Notes: generated from the letters alone by a model not told the origin. A stretch of 21,828 bases of DNA from DATGHS01 sp035307785 (GCA_035307785.1 DATGHS010000144.1:1-21828); one strand, 5' to 3'. Shown: positions 1 to 14,475, counted from the stretch's first letter. Numbers and translations are program-made.

Positions 1-1
1 C

Positions 2-778
2 TTCCTGTTTGGCACGTTGGTAATCTTCTTGGTCACTATCTGGGTGGGCCAGCTGCTCGAACGATATTTGATCAAAGGACAGGAAAACCGCACGACCGGG
101 CTGTCGATTATGTGTGCTGTCGGTGCGGGCTTAATCGTCGCAGCCGTTCGCTATTGCTTTAAGTCACAGTTTGCCAACTTTCTGGTTACGTTCGAAAGCC
201 AGGGTTGGTTCCACGCGAAGAGCCATAAGCCGTCGCAGGGATTGTTGCTGAGGCGCTTGACTATTGCCGGCATACTAATTCTGGCCGGCGCGGGCATCTG
301 GTCTTTGTGGCAAAGTCGGACGTTGGAAACGGCGACGCATAATTGGACCGTGCATGTTCCGTTCACGGCCACCAATTATGTGAAGGAATTAAAAGGAATC
401 GGTCCGGCGATTTTGGTGCCGGATATCGCCTCAAGTCGCTATGTGACCCTGTTGCCCGACGTGGCGTATACATTGCCGTTATTGCTGGTCGGTTTGAGTG
501 TTTGGGTGTCCTGGCGAGCAGTCAATTTCCCAATGTTTGCCGACTTCCTCATCGCCACTCAGGCGGAGATGAACAAAGTCTCGTGGACCACGCGACGCCG
601 GCTGGTGCAAGATACGATTGTGGTGCTAGTGACCGTCGTGCTGTTCACCGTCTTCCTCCTTTTCGTGGATCAGGTCTGGGGGTGGGTGCTTACCCGCGAA
701 ACGCTCGGCGGCATTGTGCCGAAGGCCAAAGCTGTGGACCGCAGCGCCAACCAAGACGTGCAGGAGCGACCGTATTAG
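2..778 (+). CDS. secE: Preprotein translocase subunit SecE, extended form (5' end outside the window)
   Basis: SecE is the essential small subunit of the SecYEG channel that moves unfolded proteins across the cytoplasmic membrane. The frame is open to the left edge, so the true start is not visible; about 258 residues are. Counting from the TTG at 17, the C-terminal part (about 174-225) is the SecE core: an amphipathic helix with FADFLIATQAEMNKVSW, then RRRLVQDT and a final membrane helix. Ahead of it are about four more hydrophobic segments (near the left edge, about 27-47, 80-97 and 150-168) and a soluble stretch at about 50-79. The E. coli protein has three membrane helices and 127 residues, so this is much longer. 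From memory, planctomycete SecE proteins have this form. The downstream nusG is the classical partner gene. Identification of the core is firm; the role of the extension is unknown. Confidence 0.9.
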   Translation, partial: FLFGTLVIFLVTIWVGQLLERYLIKGQENRTTGLSIMCAVGAGLIVAAVRYCFKSQFANFLVTFESQGWFHAKSHKPSQGLLLRRLTIAGILILAGAGIWSLWQSRTLETATHNWTVHVPFTATNYVKELKGIGPAILVPDIASSRYVTLLPDVAYTLPLLLVGLSVWVSWRAVNFPMFADFLIATQAEMNKVSWTTRRRLVQDTIVVLVTVVLFTVFLLFVDQVWGWVLTRETLGGIVPKAKAVDRSANQDVQERPY

Positions 779-783
779 AAAAG

Positions 784-843
784 AGGACAGAAATCAGAGA
801 TCAGATGTCAGACCGGCTTTTTCTGATCTCTGACTTCTGTCCT
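784..843. repeat. Long inverted repeat made of CTGACTTCTG-like units
   Basis: The arms at 784-805 and 822-843 pair at 21 of 22 positions (one A.C mismatch) around a 16-nt loop. The right arm contains TCTGACTTCTGTCCT, and a related unit TATGACTTCTGA follows at 844-855, so the element is also a degenerate tandem repeat. It fills most of the 123-nt secE-nusG gap. It has no T-tract directly after the stem, so it is not a classic terminator. It could be a dispersed repeat, an RNA processing site or an attenuator. Confidence 0.75.
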
Positions 844-901
844 ATGACTTCTGAAATTGACGATTACTTAGAAATGCCCGTTGCTGTAATGAGTCGTCCC
901 C

Positions 902-1783
902 ATGATGATCGAACAAGGCTCTCAATCTGAACCTGCTGCACCGGTGCCGGCTGAACCGCCTGCTCCGCCCGCCGAAACTCCGCCCGAGCTACAGCCGGCC
1001 GAGGAAATGACGCCGGTGGTGGAATCAGCGACGCCGGCGGAACAACCTGCCGGGGAAATGTCGCCGCCCCAGGAAACTGCGGACGGATCGAGCCACGAGA
1101 TCATGGACGAAGAACCCACGGAGCTGGCTGCGGACGTAGTGCACGCCGAGGTGCCGGAGAAAGAGCCGGCCGAGGAGCCGGCACCGAAGAATGAAGAGGC
1201 CAAACCGGCCGGCAACAAGAGATGGTATGTGGTAAAAGTGCAAAGCGGTCGCGAAGAATCGATCAAGTCGGCCATCGAGCGACGTGTGAAAATTGAGGGC
1301 CTCGAAGAATTCTTCGGCCAGGTGGTGGTGCCCATCGAGCGCGTCACCGAGGTTCGGAATGGGAAGCGCGTGGTCAAGAAACGCAAAAAATTCCCCGGCT
1401 ATGTTATGGCCGAAGTCGAGTTCAATGATAAGATTCTCTACCTGTTCCGCGAGACGGCAGGCGTGGGTGATTTTGTCGGTGGGGGCGGCCTGAATCGGGC
1501 GCCAATCCCCATGTCCGACCGCGAAGTGCATGCCATGCTCCGGGACCAGGAAGTGAGCGACAAGGGAGAATTGCCCAAGCCGGTTGAGCCGAGCAAGATT
1601 CCATTCAACGTGGGCGACAAGGTGCGCGTAAACAACGGCATTTTCCAGGGCCTCGAAGGCGAGATCAAGGAAATCCGCGAGCCGAAAGACGCCGGGGAGA
1701 CGCACCGCATCCGCGTGGAACTCACCGTCTTCGGCAGGCCTACTTCGGTGGAATTGGAACATTGGCAGATAGATGCTACATGA
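902..1783 (+). CDS. nusG: Transcription termination/antitermination factor NusG with a 105-residue N-terminal extension
   Basis: NusG binds RNA polymerase near the clamp and links it to Rho or to the leading ribosome. Residues 106-215 form the NGN domain (KRWYVVKVQSGREES, then RKKFPGYVMAEVEF). Residues 235-293 form the KOW domain (FNVGDKVRVNNGIFQGLEG). The protein is 293 aa, against 181 in E. coli. Most of the excess is residues 1-105, rich in Pro, Ala and Glu and probably disordered. The ATG at 902 is the first start after an in-frame stop at 890-892; a second ATG follows directly. No clear Shine-Dalgarno site precedes it. The gene lies between secE and rplK as in most bacteria. Function is certain; the role of the acidic extension is unknown. 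Confidence 0.95.
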   Translation: MMIEQGSQSEPAAPVPAEPPAPPAETPPELQPAEEMTPVVESATPAEQPAGEMSPPQETADGSSHEIMDEEPTELAADVVHAEVPEKEPAEEPAPKNEEAKPAGNKRWYVVKVQSGREESIKSAIERRVKIEGLEEFFGQVVVPIERVTEVRNGKRVVKKRKKFPGYVMAEVEFNDKILYLFRETAGVGDFVGGGGLNRAPIPMSDREVHAMLRDQEVSDKGELPKPVEPSKIPFNVGDKVRVNNGIFQGLEGEIKEIREPKDAGETHRIRVELTVFGRPTSVELEHWQIDAT

Positions 1784-1855
1784 CGTCGCCGCTTAAGGCG
1801 AAGCGTGTAAAAGAGCGAACTTTCAAGAATAGTCTTGAGTCCGTAAAGGTAAGTC

Positions 1856-2320
1856 ATGGCAAAGCAGTTAACGGCAATGGTGAAGTTGCAGTGTCCGGGC
1901 GCTATCGCCACCCCGGCCCCGCCGGTAGGCCCGGCCTTAGGTGCGCACGGTGTGAATATTGGCCAGTTCGTCAAGCAGTTCAACGACCGCACGCAAGACA
2001 ATAAGGGCATGATGTTGCCTGTGGTGATCTCGATTTACAGCGACCGCTCGTTCGAGTTCCAAATCAAGAGTCCCCCGGCCGCGATCCTTCTGAAGCAGGC
2101 CGCCGGCATTCCGATCGAGAAGAAAAAGGGCGGCGAATTGATCCCGGGTGAAGAAAAGACCAAAAAGAGTGGCAAGTACAAGGGCTTCAAGGTAAGCATG
2201 GCCCAGGTAATGGAGATCGCCAAGAGAAAGGAACGTGACTTGAATGCGCGGGACACCGAACACGCCGCTCGCATTGTGGCCGGGACCGCCCGCAGCATGG
2301 GTATTACCGTCGAGGGTTGA
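1856..2320 (+). CDS. rplK: 50S ribosomal protein L11 (uL11)
   Basis: L11 binds 23S rRNA in the GTPase-associated centre and is needed for the stringent response at the ribosome. The 154 residues show the family pattern: the N-terminal domain with PPVGPALGAHGVNI (about 22-35), SFEFQIKSPPAAILLKQAAG (about 65-84), and the C-terminal RNA-binding domain ending in AGTARSMGITVEG. It is about 12 residues longer than the E. coli protein because of a Lys/Gly-rich insertion at about 86-111, between the two domains. A weak AAAGGT ribosome site lies 5 nt before the ATG. The gap from nusG is 72 nt. Confidence 0.97.
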   Translation: MAKQLTAMVKLQCPGAIATPAPPVGPALGAHGVNIGQFVKQFNDRTQDNKGMMLPVVISIYSDRSFEFQIKSPPAAILLKQAAGIPIEKKKGGELIPGEEKTKKSGKYKGFKVSMAQVMEIAKRKERDLNARDTEHAARIVAGTARSMGITVEG

Positions 2321-2373
2321 TATCGTTCGATTCGCCACGGACGGAGATATGATCCGATAGCTGGAATCTGTAA

Positions 2374-2417
2374 CCCCAATCCCGCTTTCAAGAAGAGCCG
2401 GGATAGTGGGGTATTTT
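2374..2417 (+). terminator. Candidate intrinsic terminator or attenuator between rplK and rplA
   Basis: CCCCAATCCCG (2374-2384) pairs with CGGGAT-AG-TGGGG (2399-2411) as 11 base pairs with a 2-nt bulge and a 14-nt loop. TATTTT follows directly at 2412-2417. The structure sits inside the operon, so partial read-through is more likely than full termination. It could also be an autoregulatory site for L11 or L1; nothing in the sequence decides this. Confidence 0.5.
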
Positions 2418-2435
2418 CGCGTTATTTGGGAGTAT

Positions 2436-2469
2436 GTAGAGCGGGTCTTCGACAGACGGTCCCGCTTAC
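2436..2469 (+). promoter_or_regulatory. Stem-loop just upstream of the rplA start
   Basis: GTA-g-AGCGGG (2436-2445) pairs with CCCGCTTAC (2461-2469). Inside it GTCT (2445-2448) can instead pair with AGAC (2454-2457). It ends 12 nt before the rplA ATG, and no Shine-Dalgarno site is visible there, so it may influence rplA translation. L1 is known in other bacteria to bind its own mRNA leader; assigning this hairpin to that role is inference. Confidence 0.35.
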
Positions 2470-2481
2470 TATTTAAGACCT

Positions 2482-3489
2482 ATGGCCAAAAAGTCCACCC
2501 CGAAGTCAGAAGAGGCGGCCGCCAATCCGGACGCCCCGGCCGAAAAGCCCGCCAAGGAAGAGAAGCCGGCGGCCGAAAAAAAGCCGGCAGCGGAGAAAAA
2601 ACCTACTAGTGAAAAGAAGCCCGCCAAGAAGGCGGAAAAAGGTGCGCCCGACGCGGCCAGCCCGCAACCGAAGGCTGAGAAGCCGGCGGGCGAAGCGGCA
2701 GCGCCGGAACCTCCGGCAGAAGCGGCTGCGAAGCCTGCCGCGCCGGCTGCGGCTGGCGAATCAACGCGCAAGAAGCAGCGGCATGCGCCGCCGCGGGGCA
2801 AGAAACTAAAAAACCATTTGAAGAACATCAATCAGAAAATTCTCAAAGAGGGCGCGCAGCCCCTGGCTAGGGCCGTGGCCACGTTGAAGTTGCTGAAACG
2901 CTCGAAGATGGACGAGACCGTGGAGATCCACATGCACCTGGGCGTGGACGCCAATCAGAGCGATCAGCTGGTTCGCGGCACGGTTTCGCTACCGCACGGC
3001 GTCGGCAAGTCCGTCCGCGTGCTGGTGTTCTGCCAGGCCGATAACATCGCCAAGGCGAAAGCCTCCGGCGCGGATTATGCTGGAGCTGAGGACCTGATCG
3101 AGAAGATTCAGAAAGAAGGCTTCACCGACTTTGATGTAGCCTTGGCCACGTCGGACATGATGGGCAAGGTCGGCCGCCTCGGCAAGGTGCTCGGCCCTCG
3201 TGGTCTCATGCCAACTCCCAAGGCTGGTACTGTCGTGCCGCCCACGGCCGATATCGGTCAGGCGGTGAAGGAATTCAAAGCCGGCAAGGTGGAATTCCGC
3301 ACCGACAAGAGCGGCTGTGTTCATGCCGGCGTCGGCAAGCTGAGTTTCGAGGAAAACAAGCTCGTGGAAAACATTCAAACCTTCATCGATCAGGTCCGCT
3401 CCGCGCGGCCAGCGGCGGTGAAGGGGAATTATCTGCTGTCGGCCTCGGTGTCAGCCACACAGAGCCCGGGAATTCGGATTGCGCTCTAA
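2482..3489 (+). CDS. rplA: 50S ribosomal protein L1 (uL1) with a 105-residue Lys/Ala/Pro-rich N-terminal extension
   Basis: L1 forms the mobile stalk next to the ribosomal E site and helps release deacylated tRNA; in many bacteria it also represses its own operon. The L1 core starts near residue 108 and shows DETVEIHMHLGVDANQSDQ, VRGTVSLPHGVGKSVRV and the family signature VLGPRGLMPTPKAGTV (about 236-251). It ends without the short tail of the E. coli protein. Total length is 335 aa against 234 in E. coli. The first 105 residues are low complexity, with a hexapeptide repeat KPAAEK at about 28-50 that recalls bacterial histone H1-like tails. The ATG at 2482 lacks a clear Shine-Dalgarno site, but the reading frame favours it because the extension has the same codon character as the core. 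Confidence 0.95.
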   Translation: MAKKSTPKSEEAAANPDAPAEKPAKEEKPAAEKKPAAEKKPTSEKKPAKKAEKGAPDAASPQPKAEKPAGEAAAPEPPAEAAAKPAAPAAAGESTRKKQRHAPPRGKKLKNHLKNINQKILKEGAQPLARAVATLKLLKRSKMDETVEIHMHLGVDANQSDQLVRGTVSLPHGVGKSVRVLVFCQADNIAKAKASGADYAGAEDLIEKIQKEGFTDFDVALATSDMMGKVGRLGKVLGPRGLMPTPKAGTVVPPTADIGQAVKEFKAGKVEFRTDKSGCVHAGVGKLSFEENKLVENIQTFIDQVRSARPAAVKGNYLLSASVSATQSPGIRIAL

Positions 3490-3503
3490 CAGTAATATGC
3501 ATC

Positions 3504-3515
3504 GCCGCAAGCGGC
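3504..3515. repeat. 12-bp palindrome of the GCCGC/GCGGC family
   Basis: GCCGCAAGCGGC lies in the 36-nt rplA-rplJ gap. Its reverse complement, GCCGCTTGCGGC, occurs exactly at 13383-13394 after rpoC. Related palindromes sit in several other gaps of this window. With its tiny loop the RNA hairpin would be weak, but it lies just before the rplJ ribosome site. Confidence 0.55.
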
Positions 3516-3525
3516 AGGATTGAAC

Positions 3526-4059
3526 ATGAGCAAACAAGTCAAACAATTGCAGATGGACGCGCTGAAGCAGACCTTCCGCGGCGTCAAGAATATGGTCGTT
3601 CTCAGTTCGACCAGAATGTCGGCCACAGCCGAAAACCAGCTGCGCCTGACGCTACGGAAAAAGAACATTCGCTTGCAGCAGGTGAAAAACAGCCTGGCTC
3701 GCAAGGTGTTTACGGACCTCGGAATTGAACTCAAGGACATCTGGGGCGGCTGCACGGTCTTCGCTTGGGGACCAGAAAGTGTTAAGGAATTATCGAAGGG
3801 CCTGGAAAGCTACTTCAAGGATGCGGAAAAGAAGGATCCGAAATTCCCGGAGAAGGTGACCGTCAAGGCCGCCATTGCCGAAGGCCAGCAGGTTACCTTT
3901 GAGCAAGCGCTCAAGATGCCGACCCGGCTGGAGGCCATCGGGGAAATCGTCGGCATGATTCTCGGTCCCGGTTCGACGTTGTCGGCCATGGTCATGGGGC
4001 CCGGCGGGCAGGTGGCGAGCCAGATTGACTCGAAAACTAGAGAACAAACAGCAGCTTGA
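3526..4059 (+). CDS. rplJ: 50S ribosomal protein L10 (uL10)
   Basis: L10 anchors the L7/L12 dimers to the ribosome and forms the base of the stalk. The 177-residue product shows the L10 pattern: N-terminal RNA-binding domain with LKQTFRGVKNMVVLSSTRMS and LRKKNIRLQQVKNSLARK, a middle domain, and a C-terminal helix that would bind L7/L12. I chose the ATG at 3526 because AGGA at 3516-3519 is well spaced from it; a TTG two codons upstream is possible but less likely. It follows rplA after 36 nt, too short for the long structured L10 leader known from E. coli. Confidence 0.95.
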   Translation: MSKQVKQLQMDALKQTFRGVKNMVVLSSTRMSATAENQLRLTLRKKNIRLQQVKNSLARKVFTDLGIELKDIWGGCTVFAWGPESVKELSKGLESYFKDAEKKDPKFPEKVTVKAAIAEGQQVTFEQALKMPTRLEAIGEIVGMILGPGSTLSAMVMGPGGQVASQIDSKTREQTAA

Positions 4060-4115
4060 GGGTTGGCGTGTTCGTCAAACCATGAGCGGCCGATCGAAAT
4101 GGCTATTACGCGTTC

Positions 4116-4150
4116 GTTTGCTGCCATGCTTCAGGCAGCGGACCTTTTTT
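4116..4150 (+). terminator. Rho-independent terminator or attenuator between rplJ and rplL
   Basis: GTTTGCTGCC (4116-4125) pairs with GGCAGCGGAC (4134-4143) over 10 positions (two G.U) around an 8-nt loop. One C and then six T residues follow (4145-4150). This is a textbook intrinsic terminator shape. It lies 18 nt before the rplL start, and the rplL ribosome site comes right after it. L7/L12 is needed at four or more copies per ribosome, so strong termination here would be surprising unless rplL has its own promoter or the site is regulated. Confidence 0.6.
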
Positions 4151-4167
4151 GATAGAGGAATTGTTCC

Positions 4168-4584
4168 ATGAGTGAGACTAACGGCGTGGCCGCCGACATT
4201 GCCGCACTAGGCGACAAAATCGCCGCCTTGACCCTGGTGCAGGCGGTCGAGCTGAAAGAGTATCTGAAGACGAAGTACAAGATCGAACCGGCCGCAGGCG
4301 GCGGAATGATGGTAGTCCCGGGCGGCGGCGGCGGCGGAGCCGCAGCGGAAGAAAAGCCGGCCGCGAAGACGGAGTTCACCGTCGTGCTGGAAAGCTTCGA
4401 TGCCGCGAAGAAGATTGGCATCATCAAAGCGGTTCGCGAAGTCCTTAGCGGCCTGGGTCTGAAGGAAGCCAAGGACTTGGTCGAGGGTGCGCCCAAGCCC
4501 ATCAAGGAAAACGTCGCCAAGGACGAAGCTGACGCGATTAAGAAAAAGCTCGAAGAGGCGGGCGCAAAGATTTCGTTGAAGTAA
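4168..4584 (+). CDS. rplL: 50S ribosomal protein L7/L12 (bL12)
   Basis: L7/L12 is the multi-copy stalk protein that recruits translation GTPases. The 138 residues divide into an N-terminal dimerisation domain (about 8-38), a flexible hinge with two glycine runs (GGGMMVVPGGGGGG at about 44-57, then AAAEEKPAAK), and the C-terminal factor-binding domain (about 68-138) with IIKAVREVLSGLGLKEAKD and LVEGAPKPIKE. The hinge makes it longer than the usual 120-130 residues. AGAGGA at 4154-4159 is a good ribosome site 8 nt before the ATG. Confidence 0.97.
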   Translation: MSETNGVAADIAALGDKIAALTLVQAVELKEYLKTKYKIEPAAGGGMMVVPGGGGGGAAAEEKPAAKTEFTVVLESFDAAKKIGIIKAVREVLSGLGLKEAKDLVEGAPKPIKENVAKDEADAIKKKLEEAGAKISLK

Positions 4585-4593
4585 CCACCGCTT

Positions 4594-4647
4594 CCGCTAG
4601 CGATTTGCGCACGCTGACCATTGTCGGCGTGCGCAAAACGCTAGCGG
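4594..4647. terminator. Long hairpin directly after rplL
   Basis: CCGCTAGCG (4594-4602) pairs with CGCTAGCGG (4639-4647). TTGCGCACGC (4605-4614) pairs with GCGTGCGCAA (4627-4636), and TGAC pairs with GTCG at the tip, with loop CATT. This is 23 base pairs with one 2x2 internal loop, starting 9 nt after the rplL stop. No T-tract follows. In E. coli the rplL-rpoB gap has a partial terminator and an RNase III cleavage site; this hairpin could serve either role. The structure is certain; the function is inference. Confidence 0.6.
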
Positions 4648-4651
4648 CAAA

Positions 4652-4663
4652 CGCTAATTAGCG
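4652..4663. repeat. Perfect palindrome CGCTAATTAGCG
   Basis: This 12-bp perfect palindrome follows the rplL hairpin by 4 nt and resembles its CGCTAGCG core with extra A/T in the centre. It could be a protein binding site or a decayed copy of the same repeat. No regulator can be named. Confidence 0.4.
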
Positions 4664-5029
4664 ATGACTACGTTGTGCGTCTATGCTTTTTCGCCCGTAG
4701 CGAGTAGAATGGACTGGTGGGTCTCTTCTATCCAATGACGAATACGATTGCCACGGGCCTCTTGCAGTATACGGAAAGCCCAGGCCAGCCGCGCGGGGAA
4801 GCCGCGGGATGCCTTCACCAGGCGGCCGGCCGATCATCATCTTACATGGTGAACTCGCGTGCCTGGCAATCTAACTGTAGCCGGTCCGGTTTTCCAGGCT
4901 TCGCAAAATCGCTGGGGCGTGTTGTTTCCTCGCATGGGACAACAAGCGATTGGTTGCTCGACTGCCGTGCCGGAACCGGCGGTCCGCTCCGGGTTGACTC
5001 ACCTGCAACGCATTGCTGCCGAACTTGAA
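4664..5029. other. Gene-free stretch between rplL and rpoB
   Basis: I find no credible gene here. The longest open frames (about 60-130 codons on both strands) start at GTG or overlap rpoB, have no ribosome site and no recognisable protein motif. I see no tRNA. No promoter with both good elements stands out; TTGCCA at 4748 and TATACG at 4768 are only 14 nt apart. The stretch probably forms most of a long rpoB leader. Confidence 0.5.
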
Positions 5030-5090
5030 CCGCGTCGCGATCGCCCAAGAGCCTGAGTGATCGTTGAGGCGGTATTTTGTCTTTTATTTT
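5030..5090 (+). promoter_or_regulatory. Weak stem-loop followed by a U-rich tract in the rpoB leader
   Basis: CCGC (5030-5033) can pair with GCGG (5069-5072), and CGATC (5038-5042) with GATCG (5059-5063). A strongly T-rich run (TATTTTGTCTTTTATTTT, 5073-5090) follows and ends 2 nt before the rpoB Shine-Dalgarno site. It could be a weak attenuator, or the U-rich run could act as a ribosomal protein S1 binding enhancer. The stem is poor, so the second reading is at least as likely. Confidence 0.35.
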
Positions 5091-5092
5091 CC

Positions 5093-5105
5093 GGGAGGAT
5101 CTCCC
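5093..5105 (+). promoter_or_regulatory. rpoB: rpoB ribosome binding site inside a small hairpin
   Basis: GGGAGGA (5093-5099) is a strong Shine-Dalgarno site 9 nt before the ATG at 5109 and decides that start. The same bases form GGGAG-GAT-CTCCC, a 5-bp stem with a 3-nt loop that would hide the site. This might tune rpoB translation or simply be chance. Confidence 0.6.
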
Positions 5106-5108
5106 AAC

Positions 5109-8960
<3,852 letters not shown>

Positions 8961-9027
8961 AGCAAACACCTATAGGTCCTATTCGGGCTGTTTGTCCTAT
9001 TGGGCGTCAACTGAGGGAGGAATAGTA

Positions 9028-13362
<4,335 letters not shown>

Positions 13363-13382
13363 GATTCGGGAAAACTGTTCTC

Positions 13383-13448
13383 GCCGCTTGCGGCTTCATG
13401 CTCGCGTACAATCTTGCCGAGCGCAAAGCCACAAGCGGCATTTTCGTT
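13383..13448 (+). terminator. Stem-loop terminator at the end of the rpoBC operon
   Basis: GCCGCTTGCGGCTT (13383-13396) pairs with AAGCCACAAGCGGC (13426-13439) at 13 of 14 positions. An inner GCTCG/CGAGC stem (13400-13404 with 13418-13422) extends it. ATTTTCGTT follows at 13440. It begins 20 nt after the rpoC stop. The left arm itself holds the 12-bp palindrome also seen, in reverse, before rplJ. Confidence 0.6.
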
Positions 13449-13479
13449 CATATCATAATCCTCGACATGGGAGGATACC

Positions 13480-14427
13480 ATGCCCTGGATTATCGGCATC
13501 GACGAAGCGGGCTATGGACCCAACCTCGGCCCGCTCGTGCAAACGGCCGTCGGCTTTCACTTGGATTGCGACCCGGACGCGGTTGATTTATGGAAACTGC
13601 TTTCGAAGTGCGTCCGCCGCTCGGGAGAAGACGACGACCGTCTTGTCATCGATGATTCTAAAAAAGTCTACGGCTCGCAGCGCGGCCTGGAAGATCTTGA
13701 GCTGGGCGTCCTGGCCACCCTGTTTCCCGCATTAGGCTGCCTCTCTGAATTCCTCGAGTGTTTCGCTTTCACTTCGCTTCGACATCTTGAAGACGAGTTG
13801 GGTTACACCTCCGGTGAGCAACTTCCGGTTACCATCGAAGCGAGAACAATTGCCGAGAACGCGAGCCGCTTCCGTTTTGTTTGTGAATCGGTCGGGATCA
13901 AGAACTTGTGGGTCCGCAGCCGTATCACGCCCGCTTTGCGCTTCAACGATCTGCTCGAAAAGTTCGATTCGAAAGCCGGCGTGCTGGCCGACGGCGTGTG
14001 TGAACTGATCCACCTTGGCCGCCGGCCGGATGAAAGGGCCGAGCCGGTCCACTTCTTGATTGACCGCCAGGGTGGCCGCTGGTATCACTCCGCTATGCTC
14101 AGCAGCGCCTGCCCGGACGGCTGGATCGACGTCATCAGCGAAGACCGCAACTGCAGCCGTTATCGGATGGACGGCCCGCGCCTGCTGCGCTGGACCTTTC
14201 AAGTGGAAGGCGATTCGCTGTATCTTCCGGTGGCACTCGCCTCGATGACCAGCAAGTACCTGCGGGAAATCTTTATGCGGCAATTCAACCGCTTCTGGCT
14301 GGAAAAGCTGCCCGATTTGAAACCCACCGCCGGCTACCCCGGTGATGCCGTGCGCTTTTATGAGGCGATCAAGCCCGTGATGGCGGAGATGGGAATAGAA
14401 GATCGCCGCGTGTGGCGCAAACGCTAG
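13480..14427 (+). CDS. Divergent RNase HII-like protein
   Basis: RNase HII cuts RNA in RNA-DNA hybrids and at single ribonucleotides in DNA. This 315-residue protein begins like the family: IIGIDEAGYGPNLGPLV, with D8 and E9 matching the first two catalytic acids, then DDSKKVYG (58-65), where the family has DSKKL. HFLIDRQGGRWYH places D195 as the likely third acid. ASMTSKYLREIFMRQF (254-269) matches the family's SIxAKVTRDRLM helix, with E263 where the fourth acid is normally Asp. The family GRG (or GKG) motif, which reads the 2'-OH at the RNA-DNA junction, is GYG (11-13) here. It is also longer than typical bacterial RNase HII (about 200-260 aa). GGGAGGA sits 4 nt before the ATG. The fold assignment is fairly confident; true RNase HII activity is doubtful without testing. 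Confidence 0.7.
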   Translation: MPWIIGIDEAGYGPNLGPLVQTAVGFHLDCDPDAVDLWKLLSKCVRRSGEDDDRLVIDDSKKVYGSQRGLEDLELGVLATLFPALGCLSEFLECFAFTSLRHLEDELGYTSGEQLPVTIEARTIAENASRFRFVCESVGIKNLWVRSRITPALRFNDLLEKFDSKAGVLADGVCELIHLGRRPDERAEPVHFLIDRQGGRWYHSAMLSSACPDGWIDVISEDRNCSRYRMDGPRLLRWTFQVEGDSLYLPVALASMTSKYLREIFMRQFNRFWLEKLPDLKPTAGYPGDAVRFYEAIKPVMAEMGIEDRRVWRKR

Positions 14428-14458
14428 ATTCGGACGTTATACATTGCAAAACAAATAG

Positions 14459-14475
14459 CTCCTTTGAATTGGGAG
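14459..14475 (+). promoter_or_regulatory. Ribosome site of the MFS gene, possibly in a hairpin
   Basis: GGGAG (14471-14475) lies 4 nt before the ATG at 14480 and supports that start. CTCC (14459-14462) can pair with GGAG (14472-14475). A 4-bp stem is weak, so the pairing may be chance. Confidence 0.3.

Noticed and set aside
1823..1839. TCAAGA-ATAG-TCTTGA hairpin before rplK
   Set aside because: Only six base pairs, A/T-rich and without a T-tract; too weak to call.
3490..3525. L10 autoregulatory leader before rplJ
   Set aside because: The gap is only 36 nt, too short for the known L10-binding leader with its kink-turn.
4717..5056. Two overlapping open frames in the rplL-rpoB gap
   Set aside because: GTG starts, no ribosome site, mixed composition and no motif. 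Treated as leader sequence.
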